Origin: an uncultured bacterium
GTDB taxonomy: Bacteria; Verrucomicrobiota; Verrucomicrobiia; CAIQCK01
Assembly (NCBI GenBank): GCA_903870275.1
Contig: CAIQCK010000121.1
Coordinates: 62,001-126,000, forward strand
DNA: 64,000 nt
Direction of reading: 5' to 3'
The translations under genes were made by a program, and so were the position numbers. Below are positions 17,784-26,451 of the stretch, one piece after another. The first letter of the stretch is position 1. The number at the start of each line of letters is the position of its first letter. Below the pieces are notes generated by a model. That model was not told the DNA's origin. It made no database searches and saw only the letters and a list, made by a program, of their open reading frames with translations.

Positions 17784-18512
17784 TCACCGCTCGCAGCGAT
17801 GCAGCAGGCGGGCCACGGCGCGGGCGAGGAAGGCGGCGTTCGGCGTGTCGGAGTGGACGCAGAGGGTTCGCGGACGGCACGGCAACCGCTGGCCGGATTC
17901 GGTGGCGATCACGCCGCTGGCCAGCAACAGGCAGACGCGCTCCACCACGCCGTCAATGTCGGTCCAGAGCGCGCCGCGTTCGCCGCGCGGCACCAGGAAG
18001 CCGTCGTTGCGATAGCCGCGGTCAATGTAAGCCTCCTCCCACACCGTCACGCCCGCGCGCCGCGCCAGCGCCGCCACGCGCTTGCCGGCCTTCGCGTAGA
18101 TCTTCGCGCCCGGCCACCAGCGTTTCACGGTCTCGACGTAGCGCCGCGCGACCGCGCCGTCGGTTTCGCTCGCGTGATAGAGCGCGCCGTGGAGTTTCAC
18201 GTGATGGAGCTTCACGCCCTCGGCGCGCGCCAGGCGCTCCAGCGCGCCGACCTGCTGGATCAGCAGCAGTTCCATTTCGTCCGGCGTGATCTTGACGGGC
18301 GTCCGGCCGAAATCGCCGCGGCTCAACGGTCCCGGATGCGCGCCGAGCTTCACGCAGAATTGCGAAGCCATCGCCACACACGCCTTCATCGTGCCGAGAT
18401 CGCCGGCATGACCGCCGCACGCCACGTTCGCGGACGTGATCCAGCGCATCAGTGCCCGCGTGCGCACCAACGCCTCGCCTTCGCCGAGATCGCAGTTGAG
18501 ATCGAGTTTCAT
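17784..18512 (-). CDS. pxpA: 5-oxoprolinase subunit A (LamB/YcsF family)
   Basis: 242 aa. The start MKLDLNCDLGEGEALV, NVACGGHAGDLGTM, GAHPGPLSRGDFGR and the C-terminal CVHSDTPNA are diagnostic of PxpA, the subunit that with PxpBC hydrolyses 5-oxoproline (pyroglutamate) to glutamate using ATP. Length fits. It lies downstream of pxpC on the same strand but is separated from it by 610 bp of repeats, so it may have its own promoter. Confidence 0.95.
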   Translation of the reverse strand: MKLDLNCDLGEGEALVRTRALMRWITSANVACGGHAGDLGTMKACVAMASQFCVKLGAHPGPLSRGDFGRTPVKITPDEMELLLIQQVGALERLARAEGVKLHHVKLHGALYHASETDGAVARRYVETVKRWWPGAKIYAKAGKRVAALARRAGVTVWEEAYIDRGYRNDGFLVPRGERGALWTDIDGVVERVCLLLASGVIATESGQRLPCRPRTLCVHSDTPNAAFLARAVARLLHRCER

Positions 18513-18766
18513 GCTCGGAAGTCGTGATTCGTGAGACGTGATTCGTAATCGGTGAATCGGGATTCGTCAATCCTTTGCGGAGGGCGGTGAGAGGGCCGGT
18601 CGCATTCAAGCATGCGCATCCACCCGGTAGGGCGAGTCGCGGCCCCTTGGAACGTGAGCGGTTACGGTTCAGCGGGGATGCTTCGTTCTGCCTCTGGAAC
18701 TTGATCACGGCACGTGTGAAGGGCGCGTGTTGCCCAATCCGTTCCAGCCGCGGAGCGGCGTTAGAT

Positions 18767-18920
18767 AATAGCCCACGGCGCAAGCCGTGGGATTCGTGAC
18801 GAGGAAAGCAAGCCCCGGCAGGGGCGAAAGAAATCATTTATCGGTGCGCGTTTTCTGCCGCCCCTGACGGGGCTAATGTTTTTCGGGTCATGAATCCCAC
18901 GGCTTGCGCCGTGGGCTATT
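18767..18920. repeat. 154-bp palindromic element with exact 29-bp arms
   Basis: 18767-18795 is the exact reverse complement of 18892-18920. Each arm is itself a hairpin (CCCACGGC-GCAA-GCCGTGGG), and the interior holds a third hairpin (CCCCGGCAGGGGCG with CGCCCCTGACGGGG). It interrupts the space between pxpA and pxpC. It looks like a composite REP/MITE-type unit; no transposase is present. Confidence 0.75.
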
Positions 18921-19017
18921 TTCTGGCGCGCCTCCGGCGCTCTCCGCCAGAACCGGCGTAGTTTTAAGCTAAACAGAACATTTGGGCAACGCGCCCTGAA
19001 GATGTGTCCTGTACGAA

Positions 19018-19112
19018 TCACCAATTACCAATTACCAATTACCAATTACCAATCACGAATTACGAATCACGAATCACGAATTACGAGTTACGAGTTACGA
19101 GTTGCGAGTTAC
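19018..19112. repeat. Word-like tandem repeat (ATTACCA / ATTACGA / GTTACGA)
   Basis: About 95 bp of near-perfect 7-9 bp tandem words that drift from ATTACCA through ATCACGA and ATTACGA to GTTACGA. A shorter related stretch lies at 18527-18566 (GATTCGTGAG..). The rest of the 18513-19122 gap holds the palindromic element and nothing recognisable as a gene. Confidence 0.7.
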
Positions 19113-19122
19113 AAATCCCCAA

Positions 19123-19986
19123 TCACACGGCCATCCGAAACTTCAAGCCCCGTCCCGGCCGGCATTGCGCCAGGCGGGCCACGTCGTGCGCGTCCACAAC
19201 GCCGAGTTTGGGATAACCGCCCACCGTCGGCCCGTCGCGCATCATCACGATCGGCCGGCCGTCGTCGGGAACCTGCACCGTGCCGACGCGCAACGGCTCG
19301 CTGATCATCTGCCATCGGCCCGGCGTGAGCGGTTGGCCCGACAGCCGGTATCCGACGCGGTCGCTCTGCGGCGTCACGGTCCACGTTTGGTCGAGGAACG
19401 CGGCGCGGTCGGCCTCGCTGAACTGGCTCCACTGCGGTCCCGGCCACACGCGCAGCAGCGGCGTGGCGTCGTAGTTGCGTCGTTCCTCCCACGCCAGGCT
19501 GCGCCCCGCGACGTACGCCGGCAGTTGGAACGGCGCGCCCGGCGTGTTCAGCAAAATATCGCCGCGAACCAGCGGCGTGCCCAGCCGGCCTCGCGTGTAA
19601 ACGCTCGCGCTGCCGAGCAGCCGCGGCGCGTCGAAACCGCCTTCCACCGCCAGATACGTCCAGACGCCGCTGCGGTTGTGCGGAAACCGGACCTCATCAT
19701 CCGCGCGCAGCCGCACCGCGCGCCATGTGGGCACGCTGGCTTCGGCGTCGGCGCCGCAGACGGCGATCCAGCAATCGTGCAACGCCAGGAACCGCGCGCC
19801 TTGCAGAAGCAACTCCACCACCGGCGCGTCCGGTGGATTGTCGAGCAGCACATTCGCCCAGCTTGCTGCGTGATCGTCCATCGCGCCGCCCGGCGGCACG
19901 CCGAACCGCCGCCAGCCGACGCGGCCGCGGTCCTGGAACGTCGCGCCGAGTCCCGGGTCGAGAACTTCAAGTAGATGGGCGCTCAT
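19123..19986 (-). CDS. pxpC: 5-oxoprolinase subunit C (biotin-dependent carboxylase-like)
   Basis: 287 aa from ATG at 19986. The start LLEVLDPGLGATFQDRGRVGWRRFGVPPGGAMDDHAA is diagnostic of the KipA/PxpC family, as are GRPIVMMRDGPTVGGYPKLGVV and the C-terminal RLAQCRPG. It forms the 5-oxoprolinase complex with PxpA and PxpB. An in-frame upstream extension is just translated repeat sequence (19995-20116), so I reject it. pxpB precedes it with a 124-bp gap filled by that repeat. Confidence 0.94.
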   Translation of the reverse strand: MSAHLLEVLDPGLGATFQDRGRVGWRRFGVPPGGAMDDHAASWANVLLDNPPDAPVVELLLQGARFLALHDCWIAVCGADAEASVPTWRAVRLRADDEVRFPHNRSGVWTYLAVEGGFDAPRLLGSASVYTRGRLGTPLVRGDILLNTPGAPFQLPAYVAGRSLAWEERRNYDATPLLRVWPGPQWSQFSEADRAAFLDQTWTVTPQSDRVGYRLSGQPLTPGRWQMISEPLRVGTVQVPDDGRPIVMMRDGPTVGGYPKLGVVDAHDVARLAQCRPGRGLKFRMAV

Positions 19987-19994
19987 GTCAGTGG

Positions 19995-20116
19995 GTAGAG
20001 GGTAGGGGACAGTGGACAGTGGACAGTGAACAGTGGGAAGCGGGAAGCGATTCGCAACAGGTTCCTCACAACTGACCACTGGTTACTGTCCACTGTCCAC
20101 TGACAACTGTTCACTG
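19995..20116. repeat. ACAGTGG-word inverted repeat between pxpB and pxpC
   Basis: Left arm about 20009-20034 (GGACAGTGGACAGTGG..) and right arm about 20082-20116 (..CTGTCCACTGTCCACTG) are imperfect inverted repeats made of the word ACAGTGG. It separates two genes that usually abut or overlap, and could form a hairpin in the operon mRNA. Confidence 0.7.
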
Positions 20117-20782
20117 ATTCCCTCCGTTGCTTTTCACAAACTTCACGCGGTCGCCTTGCTTGAGCAGGAACATCGCTTCCTCGCCGCCGTCGGGCGACCG
20201 GCGGGTCGGGTCGAAAATTTTCACCGGCGTGTGCCCGATGATGTTCCAGCCGCCGGGAGTGTCCACGGTGTAGATGCCGGTGTGCCCGCCTCCGATGGCC
20301 ACCGAGCCGGCCGGCACGCGCGTGCGCGGCGTCGCCAGCCGCGGCGTGTGCAGTCGCGCGTCCAGACCGTTGAGATACGGAAAACCCGGCGCGAAGCCGA
20401 GCAGATGAACCTTGTAAATCGGCTCCGCGTGCAGCCGGCAAACCTCCGCCGTCGTCAGGTCGTGCGCGCGGGCGACGCGTTCGAGGTCCGGGCCGTCGTA
20501 GATGACGGGAATTTCCTTCACCGGCGCCGGCGGCAGTGTGAGGGTCGCGGCCATTTGGAGCTGTTCGAGAATGTCCGGCATCGCGTCGGTGAGGTTCGGC
20601 ACTTCGCGCGCGCTGAACTCCAGCAACACCGTCGTGTAGGCCGGCACGAACTCCAGCAATCCCTCCGGCGGATTGCGCTCGAGCGCCGCGCGGATCGCGA
20701 CGGCTTGCGCGAACGCTTCGTTGCCCGCCTTGTCCGCGAAACGCACCAGTGCCGCGTGCGGGCCGTAAGGAGTCCAGTCCAT
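20111..20782 (-). CDS. pxpB: 5-oxoprolinase subunit B (KipI-type)
   Basis: 223 aa. EIPVIYDGPDLERVA, VHLLGFAPGFPYLNGLD, TPRTRVPAGSVAIGGGHTGIYTVDTPGGWNIIG are diagnostic of PxpB/KipI; the last segment is the cyclophilin-like core. I use the ATG at 20782; a GTG at 20791 overlaps the mutarotase stop as GTGA and is an equally possible coupled start. The product pairs with PxpC for ATP-dependent pyroglutamate cleavage. Confidence 0.94.
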   Translation of the reverse strand: MDWTPYGPHAALVRFADKAGNEAFAQAVAIRAALERNPPEGLLEFVPAYTTVLLEFSAREVPNLTDAMPDILEQLQMAATLTLPPAPVKEIPVIYDGPDLERVARAHDLTTAEVCRLHAEPIYKVHLLGFAPGFPYLNGLDARLHTPRLATPRTRVPAGSVAIGGGHTGIYTVDTPGGWNIIGHTPVKIFDPTRRSPDGGEEAMFLLKQGDRVKFVKSNGGNQ

Positions 20783-20787
20783 CTTGG

Positions 20788-21783
20788 TCACAACGGTTTC
20801 ACGCGCATCGTGACGACGCCGCGCCACGGTTTGCCCGGCTCCAGCACCGCGAAGCCGGTGTCGGCCACGCCGCGCGCGTGGAGATTGAACGCGTCGGTGA
20901 GGCAGGTGTAAGGCTCGAAGCAAATGACGGGGCGTTTCGGCGCATAGACGACCCAGTGCCGGAAAGCGGTGTCGGCGTGCAGCACCACTTCGTATTTCGA
21001 ATCGGGATCGTGCAGCACGCAGGCCGAGCCGCGCGCGTCGAGTTGCGTCGAGGTGAAGACGTCGTCGAGGTTCGTGTCGCCCAGCGGACGCATTTTTTGC
21101 CACGTGGCCGGCTCGCATTTGCCGGTGGGCAGACAATCGGGCGTCAGTTCCATCCGCTCGCGGCACGGCACCTGGACCTGGCAACGGCCGCGCGTTCCGG
21201 CCGGCGTCAGCGGCAACGGATGATACGGATGCACGCCGAACCCGAACGGCATCGGCTCGCTGCCGAGGTTTTCCGCGACCGCTTCCATGGCGAGCGCGAG
21301 GCCTTGCAGCCGGTAGGTGACGGTGAGCCGGCACGGCCACGGCCAGTGCTCCTTGAGCGCGTCGTCAAACTCGTTGCTGATGACGCCGGTGACGGCGGCG
21401 CCCGCCGCGTCCGCGCTCGTCGTCTTCACGCGCCACGGGCGGTTCAGGACAAAGCCGTGGATGGCGTTGGAGGTTTTCGATTTCACCGGCACGCGGTACG
21501 TCTTGCCGCCGAACGTGAACTCGCCCCGTGCGATGCGGTTCGGAAACGGAAACAGGATCGGCCAGCCAAAGCCGCTGCCGCCGGTCTTGAGTTGCTCCGG
21601 GTCGGCCGGGCCGGCGATGAACTCCACCGGCGCGCCTTCGCCGGTGGCGAGGGTGAAACGAGAGCAGTTGAAGCCCGCGCGCGGCAGCACGACGGCGGTG
21701 GTTTTCGCCTGCGCGTCGCCGAGCACGATCTCCGGCCCGTGCGCCGCGTCGCGTTCTTGAATTGAAAAAGGGTTGTTTGCCAT
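20788..21783 (-). CDS. Aldose 1-epimerase (galactose mutarotase-like)
   Basis: 331 aa. The beta-sandwich family features are GFGWPILFPFPNRIARGEF, the His in NAIHGFVLNRPW, and FGFGVHPYHPL (second catalytic-type His), with ICFEPYTCLTDAFN near the end carrying the Glu. It interconverts anomers of a hexose in the cytoplasm. Its stop overlaps the possible GTG start of pxpB, so mutarotase and 5-oxoprolinase appear co-transcribed, an odd pairing with no obvious metabolic link. Confidence 0.88.
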   Translation of the reverse strand: MANNPFSIQERDAAHGPEIVLGDAQAKTTAVVLPRAGFNCSRFTLATGEGAPVEFIAGPADPEQLKTGGSGFGWPILFPFPNRIARGEFTFGGKTYRVPVKSKTSNAIHGFVLNRPWRVKTTSADAAGAAVTGVISNEFDDALKEHWPWPCRLTVTYRLQGLALAMEAVAENLGSEPMPFGFGVHPYHPLPLTPAGTRGRCQVQVPCRERMELTPDCLPTGKCEPATWQKMRPLGDTNLDDVFTSTQLDARGSACVLHDPDSKYEVVLHADTAFRHWVVYAPKRPVICFEPYTCLTDAFNLHARGVADTGFAVLEPGKPWRGVVTMRVKPL

Positions 21784-21870
21784 AATTGCATCCTGCCTTC
21801 TGCTTTCCGCCTTCCGCCTTCTGACTCCTGACTCCTAACTTCTGCCTTGTTACCTCTGCCAGCCTGCAAA
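21784..21870. repeat. Word-like repeat of CTTCTGCC / CTTCCGCC
   Basis: About 70 bp of drifting 7-8 bp words (CTTCTGCTTTCCGCC, CTCCTGACTCC) between the mutarotase start and the MFS gene. Same class as the repeats at 19018 and 20009. Confidence 0.55.
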
Positions 21871-21928
21871 ATCCAGCCCGACTTGCAACGGATCAGTCTC
21901 GTGTGGCGGCTCGGCGGGACGCCTCGCC

Positions 21929-23077
21929 TTACCCAATGGTTCTCGCTCGCTTTGACCGACCCATTACCCCGACTTGCGCGATCACTCCACCCACGAACAG
22001 GATCGCCGCAAAAAAATACGGCGCGCGCAAGCCCCACGCCTCGCCAACAAATCCCGCCGCCACCGGTCCGAGAAAACTGCCCGCGCCCAGCACCATTTCC
22101 GTCCAGCCCGCGCCCGCCGCTTTGCCTTCGAACGCCTCCAGCGCGTAGAAGATGCTCGCCAGATACACCGCGCCGTTGATGAATCCCAGCACGACGAAGC
22201 CGATAAAGAACAATGGCACGCTCGACGTGAGCGCGATGACCAGCGCGCCCGCCACGCCCGCGGCGTAGCCCGCCACCAGCGGCCACGTCCGGTGATGCCA
22301 CCAGTGCGACCAGCCCATTACCAGAAACGCCGCCACCGCCGCCATGCGCGACGCGCCGAACATTTGCCCGTGCAGCGAGGGACGCACGCCCAGGTGCGTC
22401 GCCAGTTGCGGGAACATCGCCTGCACCGCGCCGAAGCCCACCAGCACCGTCAGGTTCGCCAGCCATCCCGCCCACATGAAATGCTGCGCCGTCGCATGGT
22501 TCACGGGCACGGGCATGGCGTTGTCCTCGCCCGACGCCGCGCGCGTGCGCAACAGGAACAGCAGCGGCGCCGCGAGCGTGATCGTACCGAACACCGCGAA
22601 CGACCACCACGGGTCCACTTCGTAAAGTTTGCCGCTGCCCACCGAGCCGGCGCCCAGCCCGATGTTCCAGCAGATGCAGTAAATCCCCAGCACCTTCACC
22701 AGCGTCGCGCCGCGCCGGCCCTCGCTGAACCACGCGATCAGCGGCGGCCAGAACACCGCCGCCGACGCCCCCGCCGCGCCGCACAGCACCAGCAGCGCCG
22801 CATACCGCGTTTCATACGCGCACGCCCACATCATCGCGCCCGCCACGACCAGTCCCGCCACCATGAACGGCATCCGCCCGAACCGGTCCGAGAGTTTGCC
22901 CGCCAGCGGCGACACGATGCCGTAAACGACGAAGAACACGCCGCTGAGCCATCCCAGATGCACCGCGTCCATCCCGGCGTCCGCCGCGCGCCGCGGCACG
23001 GCAAAGAACAGCGTCGCCATCATGCACATGTCCATGAGCAGCGCCAGCACGTAGCCGATTTGTTCGCGTCCAAACAT
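21929..23077 (-). CDS. MFS transporter
   Basis: 382 aa with about 12 hydrophobic spans. The conserved loop after TM2 reads GKLSDRFGRMPFM (MFS motif A, G-x-x-x-D-R-x-G-R-R-like), and a second-half copy is weak. I chose the ATG at 23077 directly before a hydrophilic start and TM1 (IGYVLALLMDMCMMATLFFAV); upstream codons are unlike the family. Substrate unknown. It is separated from the mutarotase by repeats and diverges from the secreted nitrilase-fold gene. Confidence 0.85.
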   Translation of the reverse strand: MFGREQIGYVLALLMDMCMMATLFFAVPRRAADAGMDAVHLGWLSGVFFVVYGIVSPLAGKLSDRFGRMPFMVAGLVVAGAMMWACAYETRYAALLVLCGAAGASAAVFWPPLIAWFSEGRRGATLVKVLGIYCICWNIGLGAGSVGSGKLYEVDPWWSFAVFGTITLAAPLLFLLRTRAASGEDNAMPVPVNHATAQHFMWAGWLANLTVLVGFGAVQAMFPQLATHLGVRPSLHGQMFGASRMAAVAAFLVMGWSHWWHHRTWPLVAGYAAGVAGALVIALTSSVPLFFIGFVVLGFINGAVYLASIFYALEAFEGKAAGAGWTEMVLGAGSFLGPVAAGFVGEAWGLRAPYFFAAILFVGGVIAQVGVMGRSKRARTIG

Positions 23078-23226
23078 TGCGGCGATGGTGCGCGATGCGC
23101 CCGCCCGCGTCAACGCCGCACCGCCGGACGCCGGCGGGCAGGGTGCCCGCGCACCCAGGCGAGGCGGGGTTTGACATCTCACGCGCTTCGGTGTTTTGAT
23201 GCGCCGAACTCAACTAGGGCTTTGCT

Positions 23227-24579
23227 ATGAAACTCTTGCGCAACCTGCTTCTCATCCTCTTCGGCGTGCTCGCGCCAGCCGCTCTGCTCCACGCCGCCAC
23301 GGCCGTGCCGGACGGCTGGGCTACGGCCTCGCCGCGCGAGGAAATCCAGCCGGCGTTCGGGTTCAACCCGAAAGGCGGGCCGGATCACACCGGCAGCTTC
23401 ACCATCCAGGCCGACGCGCGCGAAGGTCTTGCGGGCTGGTGGCAGAAAACCTTCCCGGTCAAGGGCGGCCAGTGCTACCGCTTCTGCGTGCTGCGCAAGA
23501 TCACGAACGTCCCCGTGCCGCGCCGCAGCGTGGTGGCCCGCGTGATCTGGCTCGACGATAAGGGCAAGCCCGCGTTGCTCGACGCGCCGGAGACGCGCGG
23601 TTTCCAGGCCGGCAAACCGACGCGCTCCGAGCCGGAGTATCCGGCCGACAAGGCGACCGACGCGCATGGTTGGACGGAAGTTTCCGACATCTACCACGCG
23701 CCAAAAGCGGCGACGCGCGCCGTCGTGGAACTGCATCTGCGTTGGGCCGCGCGCGCCAAAGTGGAGTGGAGCGACGTGTCGTTGACCGAGGCCGCCGCGC
23801 CCGCGCCGCGCATCGTGCGGCTGGCGACGGTGCATTTCCGGCCGCGCGGCGGCAAGACGCCGGCGGAAAACTGCCGGCTGTATGCGCCGATGATCGAGGA
23901 AGCCGCGCGACAAAAAGCCGACCTCGTCGTGCTCGGCGAAACGCTCACCTATGCCAACACCGGTTTGAAAATGGCCGACGCCGCCGAGCCGGTGCCCGGT
24001 CCCTCGACGGAATACTTCGGCACACTCGCGAAGCAGCACAACCTCTACATCGTCGCCGGGCTCGTCGAGCGCGAGGGACACCTCATCTATAATACCGCCG
24101 CCTTGATCGGCCCCGACGGCAAGCTCACCGGCAAATACCGCAAGGTGACGCTCCCGCGCGGCGAGATCGAGGCGGGCGTCCAGCCGGGTCACGAGTATCC
24201 GGTGTTCGACACGCGTTTCGGCAAGGTCGCGATGATGGTTTGCTACGATGGATTTTTCCCGGAGGTCGCGCGGCGGTTGAGCAACCGCGGCGCGGAGGTG
24301 ATCGCGTGGCCGGTCTGGGGCTGCAACCCGCTGCTCGGCGCCGCGCGCGCTTGCGAGAACCACGTGTATGTCGTCAGCAGCACCTATACCGACCCGTCGT
24401 CAAAGTGGATGATCTCTGCCGTCTTCGATCACGAAGGCCTGACTGCCGCGCAGGCGGACAAGTGGGGTACCGTCGCCGTCGCCGAGGTGGACCTCAACAA
24501 ACATCTCCACTGGTCGAGCCTCGGCGATTTCAAGGCCGAGTTCCCGCACCACCGCCCCGCGTGGGACAAGGCGGACTAG
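23227..24579 (+). CDS. Secreted carbon-nitrogen hydrolase with N-terminal beta domain
   Basis: 450 aa. A signal peptide (LLRNLLLILFGVLAPAALLHA) is followed by an about 165-residue beta-sandwich-like region (residues 26-190) that resembles a carbohydrate-binding module in pattern, then a nitrilase-fold domain with the full catalytic triad: Glu238 (VVLGETL), Lys306 (GKYRKVTLP) and Cys339 (MMVCYDGFFPEVAR). Enzymes of this fold cleave amides or nitriles. Export and the extra N-terminal domain suggest action on a periplasmic or extracellular amide, possibly on a glycan; this is inference. Confidence 0.88.
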   Translation: MKLLRNLLLILFGVLAPAALLHAATAVPDGWATASPREEIQPAFGFNPKGGPDHTGSFTIQADAREGLAGWWQKTFPVKGGQCYRFCVLRKITNVPVPRRSVVARVIWLDDKGKPALLDAPETRGFQAGKPTRSEPEYPADKATDAHGWTEVSDIYHAPKAATRAVVELHLRWAARAKVEWSDVSLTEAAAPAPRIVRLATVHFRPRGGKTPAENCRLYAPMIEEAARQKADLVVLGETLTYANTGLKMADAAEPVPGPSTEYFGTLAKQHNLYIVAGLVEREGHLIYNTAALIGPDGKLTGKYRKVTLPRGEIEAGVQPGHEYPVFDTRFGKVAMMVCYDGFFPEVARRLSNRGAEVIAWPVWGCNPLLGAARACENHVYVVSSTYTDPSSKWMISAVFDHEGLTAAQADKWGTVAVAEVDLNKHLHWSSLGDFKAEFPHHRPAWDKAD

Positions 24580-24610
24580 GGCGCATCGTTCACACGCGAA
24601 ACGCCGACCG

Positions 24611-24687
24611 GCCGTAGCCGCCGGCGTCAGTCGGCGGACGCGTTGCCGGGCGCGATCCCGCCACCGACTTACGTCGGCGGCTACGGG
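24611..24687. repeat. 27-bp imperfect inverted repeat (GTAGCCGCCGRCGTMAGTCGG)
   Basis: The arms 24611-24637 and 24661-24687 are reverse complements with few mismatches and lie between two convergent genes. The same core (TAGCCGCCGACGTAAG) recurs once at about 15952-15967. It probably forms a bidirectional terminator-like hairpin or is a REP-type unit. Confidence 0.65.
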
Positions 24688-24704
24688 ACGTGTGAAATAC
24701 CGGG

Positions 24705-25865
24705 CTAGCGCCGCTCGGCAGCGGCGACGATTCTGTGCGGGCGGCGGATGTGTTTGTGCGTCACCGGCTCCGGCGGAATCACGTCCGTTTCCCGCTCCTG
24801 CAGTCGAATGGCTTCCTCGTGGATATGGTCGAAGATTTCCATGACGAAATCCTGATCGAGCGCGTGAGCCGAGCCGTAGCGGGTCCGGTCTCTGACGATG
24901 TCGCTCCAACGATGCGGCTGAAAGGAGGAGACGCCGTATTTCTCCTTGCAGTGGCTCATCTGGCGCACGATCTCCATCCGCTGGCCCAAACAATCCAGAA
25001 GCTGGTGATCGAGGCCGTCCACCTCCTTACGGAGCGCGGCGATGTGGCTGATGTAATCCCGCACCAGCGTGTTTTCCTTCTTCAGGATCAGGCCGGCCAG
25101 CAGGCTGCGAAGGCGCTTGGGAGTGATTTGCTGGCTTGCGTCGCTCTGCGCCTTTTCCGGACGCGGATGCACTTCGATCATGAGTCCGTCATAAAGAAGG
25201 TCGAGCGCCTCTTGGGAGATCGGCTTGAGCAATTCCCGCGTACCGCCCATGTGGCTGGGATCGCAAATGAGCGGCACGTGCGGCATCCGCCGGCGCAGCT
25301 CCAGCGGAATCCGCCAGATCGGTTCGTTGCGGTAGATCGTCTGGCGCGCCGTCGAGAAGCCGCGATGCACCGCGATGATCTTGGTGACGCCGGCGCGATG
25401 CAACCGCTCGATGGCGCCAAGCCACAGTTCGAGGTCCGGGTTGACGGGGTTCTTCACCATCACCGGCAGATCCACGCCGCGCAAACGATCCGCCAGCGCC
25501 TGGACGGAAAATGGATTGACCGTCGTGCGCGCGCCGATCCACAGGATGTCAATCCCGTGCGTGAGACAAGCGTCCACGTGCGCCGGATAAGCCACCTCGC
25601 ACGCCACCGGCAGCTTCGCCGCCCTGCCGGCGGCCTTGAGCCACGGCAAACCGATCTCGCCGACTCCCTGAAACGAGCCGGGGCGGGTCCGCGGTTTCCA
25701 GATGCCGCCGCGCAACGCGCTGACGCCCAACTTGCCGAGTTTCAGCGCGGTCTCCATGACTTGCTGCTCCGACTCCACGCTGCATGGGCCGGCGATAACG
25801 ATTTTCCCTTGAAGACACGCACCGCGGCCGTGAAGCCTGCGAAGTCCGCCATCCGATTTGCTCAT
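24705..25865 (-). CDS. Bifunctional DAHP synthase / chorismate mutase
   Basis: 386 aa. Residues about 1-260 are a KDO8P-like (type I beta) 3-deoxy-7-phosphoheptulonate synthase: IVIAGPCSVES, LRGGIWKPRTRPGSFQG, ILWIGARTTVNPF, VMVKNPVNPD, PLICDPSHMGG. Residues about 275-365 are an AroQ-type chorismate mutase helix bundle (ISHIAALRKEVDGLDHQLLDCLGQRMEIVRQMSHCKEKYG). Together they catalyse the first shikimate-pathway step and the chorismate to prephenate step. In characterised fusions of this kind the mutase domain also mediates feedback inhibition by prephenate (family knowledge). An Arg-rich tail ends the protein. ATG at 25865. Confidence 0.92.
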   Translation of the reverse strand: MSKSDGGLRRLHGRGACLQGKIVIAGPCSVESEQQVMETALKLGKLGVSALRGGIWKPRTRPGSFQGVGEIGLPWLKAAGRAAKLPVACEVAYPAHVDACLTHGIDILWIGARTTVNPFSVQALADRLRGVDLPVMVKNPVNPDLELWLGAIERLHRAGVTKIIAVHRGFSTARQTIYRNEPIWRIPLELRRRMPHVPLICDPSHMGGTRELLKPISQEALDLLYDGLMIEVHPRPEKAQSDASQQITPKRLRSLLAGLILKKENTLVRDYISHIAALRKEVDGLDHQLLDCLGQRMEIVRQMSHCKEKYGVSSFQPHRWSDIVRDRTRYGSAHALDQDFVMEIFDHIHEEAIRLQERETDVIPPEPVTHKHIRRPHRIVAAAERR

Positions 25866-25874
25866 GATAGTTCC

Positions 25875-26393
25875 TTAGTTGACCGTTCCTGCCTTGCGCG
25901 ATGGCGGCGCGTTGGTCGCCGCCGGTTCGTCGAAAACTTTCGTCCCGTAGGGAATCGCCGGTTTCATATAAACCGCCTGGCTCATCGAATCAATCCGCCA
26001 CCGGCCGCCTTCGTTCTTCAACTCGACGGTCTGGCGCTGGTTCTTGTCGCGCAAGACAAATTCCACCTCGTAGCGCGCCAGGTCCGGCCGCGTCTCGGCC
26101 AGTTTCGTGGTGGCCACGCCCATCACCGGCGCCTGCGACTCCGTCAGATATTCGCGGAATCGCGCCTCGCCCATCTGCTGCCGCGTCGCGTCGAGCTGCG
26201 GACGCATCGCGTCGGTGAAACAATCGAGATAAGCCCGCGCGTCGCCGCGCCGGCTGGCGTCGAGCATGGCGTGGATGGCGTCCTCCGGTGTCGCGGCGGC
26301 TATGGCGGAGTCCGCCGGCCGTTGGCGGGCGGCGAACCACACGCCCGCCCCGATCAGCAGCAGTGTCACGACGGTGATAAAATTGCGTTGCAT
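25875..26393 (-). CDS. Membrane-anchored NTF2-like protein of unknown function
   Basis: 172 aa from ATG at 26393. One N-terminal membrane span (NFITVVTLLLIGAGVWFAA) is followed by a soluble domain with TPEDAIHAMLDASRRGDARAYLDCF and WRIDSMSQAVYM, the pattern of NTF2-like/DUF4878 domains. It ends 9 bp before the DAHP synthase gene on the same strand, so the two may be co-transcribed. It diverges from the ATPase-SPFH operon with a 58-bp promoter gap. Confidence 0.6.
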   Translation of the reverse strand: MQRNFITVVTLLLIGAGVWFAARQRPADSAIAAATPEDAIHAMLDASRRGDARAYLDCFTDAMRPQLDATRQQMGEARFREYLTESQAPVMGVATTKLAETRPDLARYEVEFVLRDKNQRQTVELKNEGGRWRIDSMSQAVYMKPAIPYGTKVFDEPAATNAPPSRKAGTVN

Positions 26394-26451
26394 GGGACGA
26401 AACTTTGCAGCCGTGGCGGCATTCTGATATAGACAGCGCAGCACGTCAACC

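Noticed and set aside
19018..19112. CRISPR or coding repeat
   Set aside because: Units of 7-9 bp drift gradually and have no spacers; the apparent peptide (NYQLPITNY-like) is a known kind of spurious translation.
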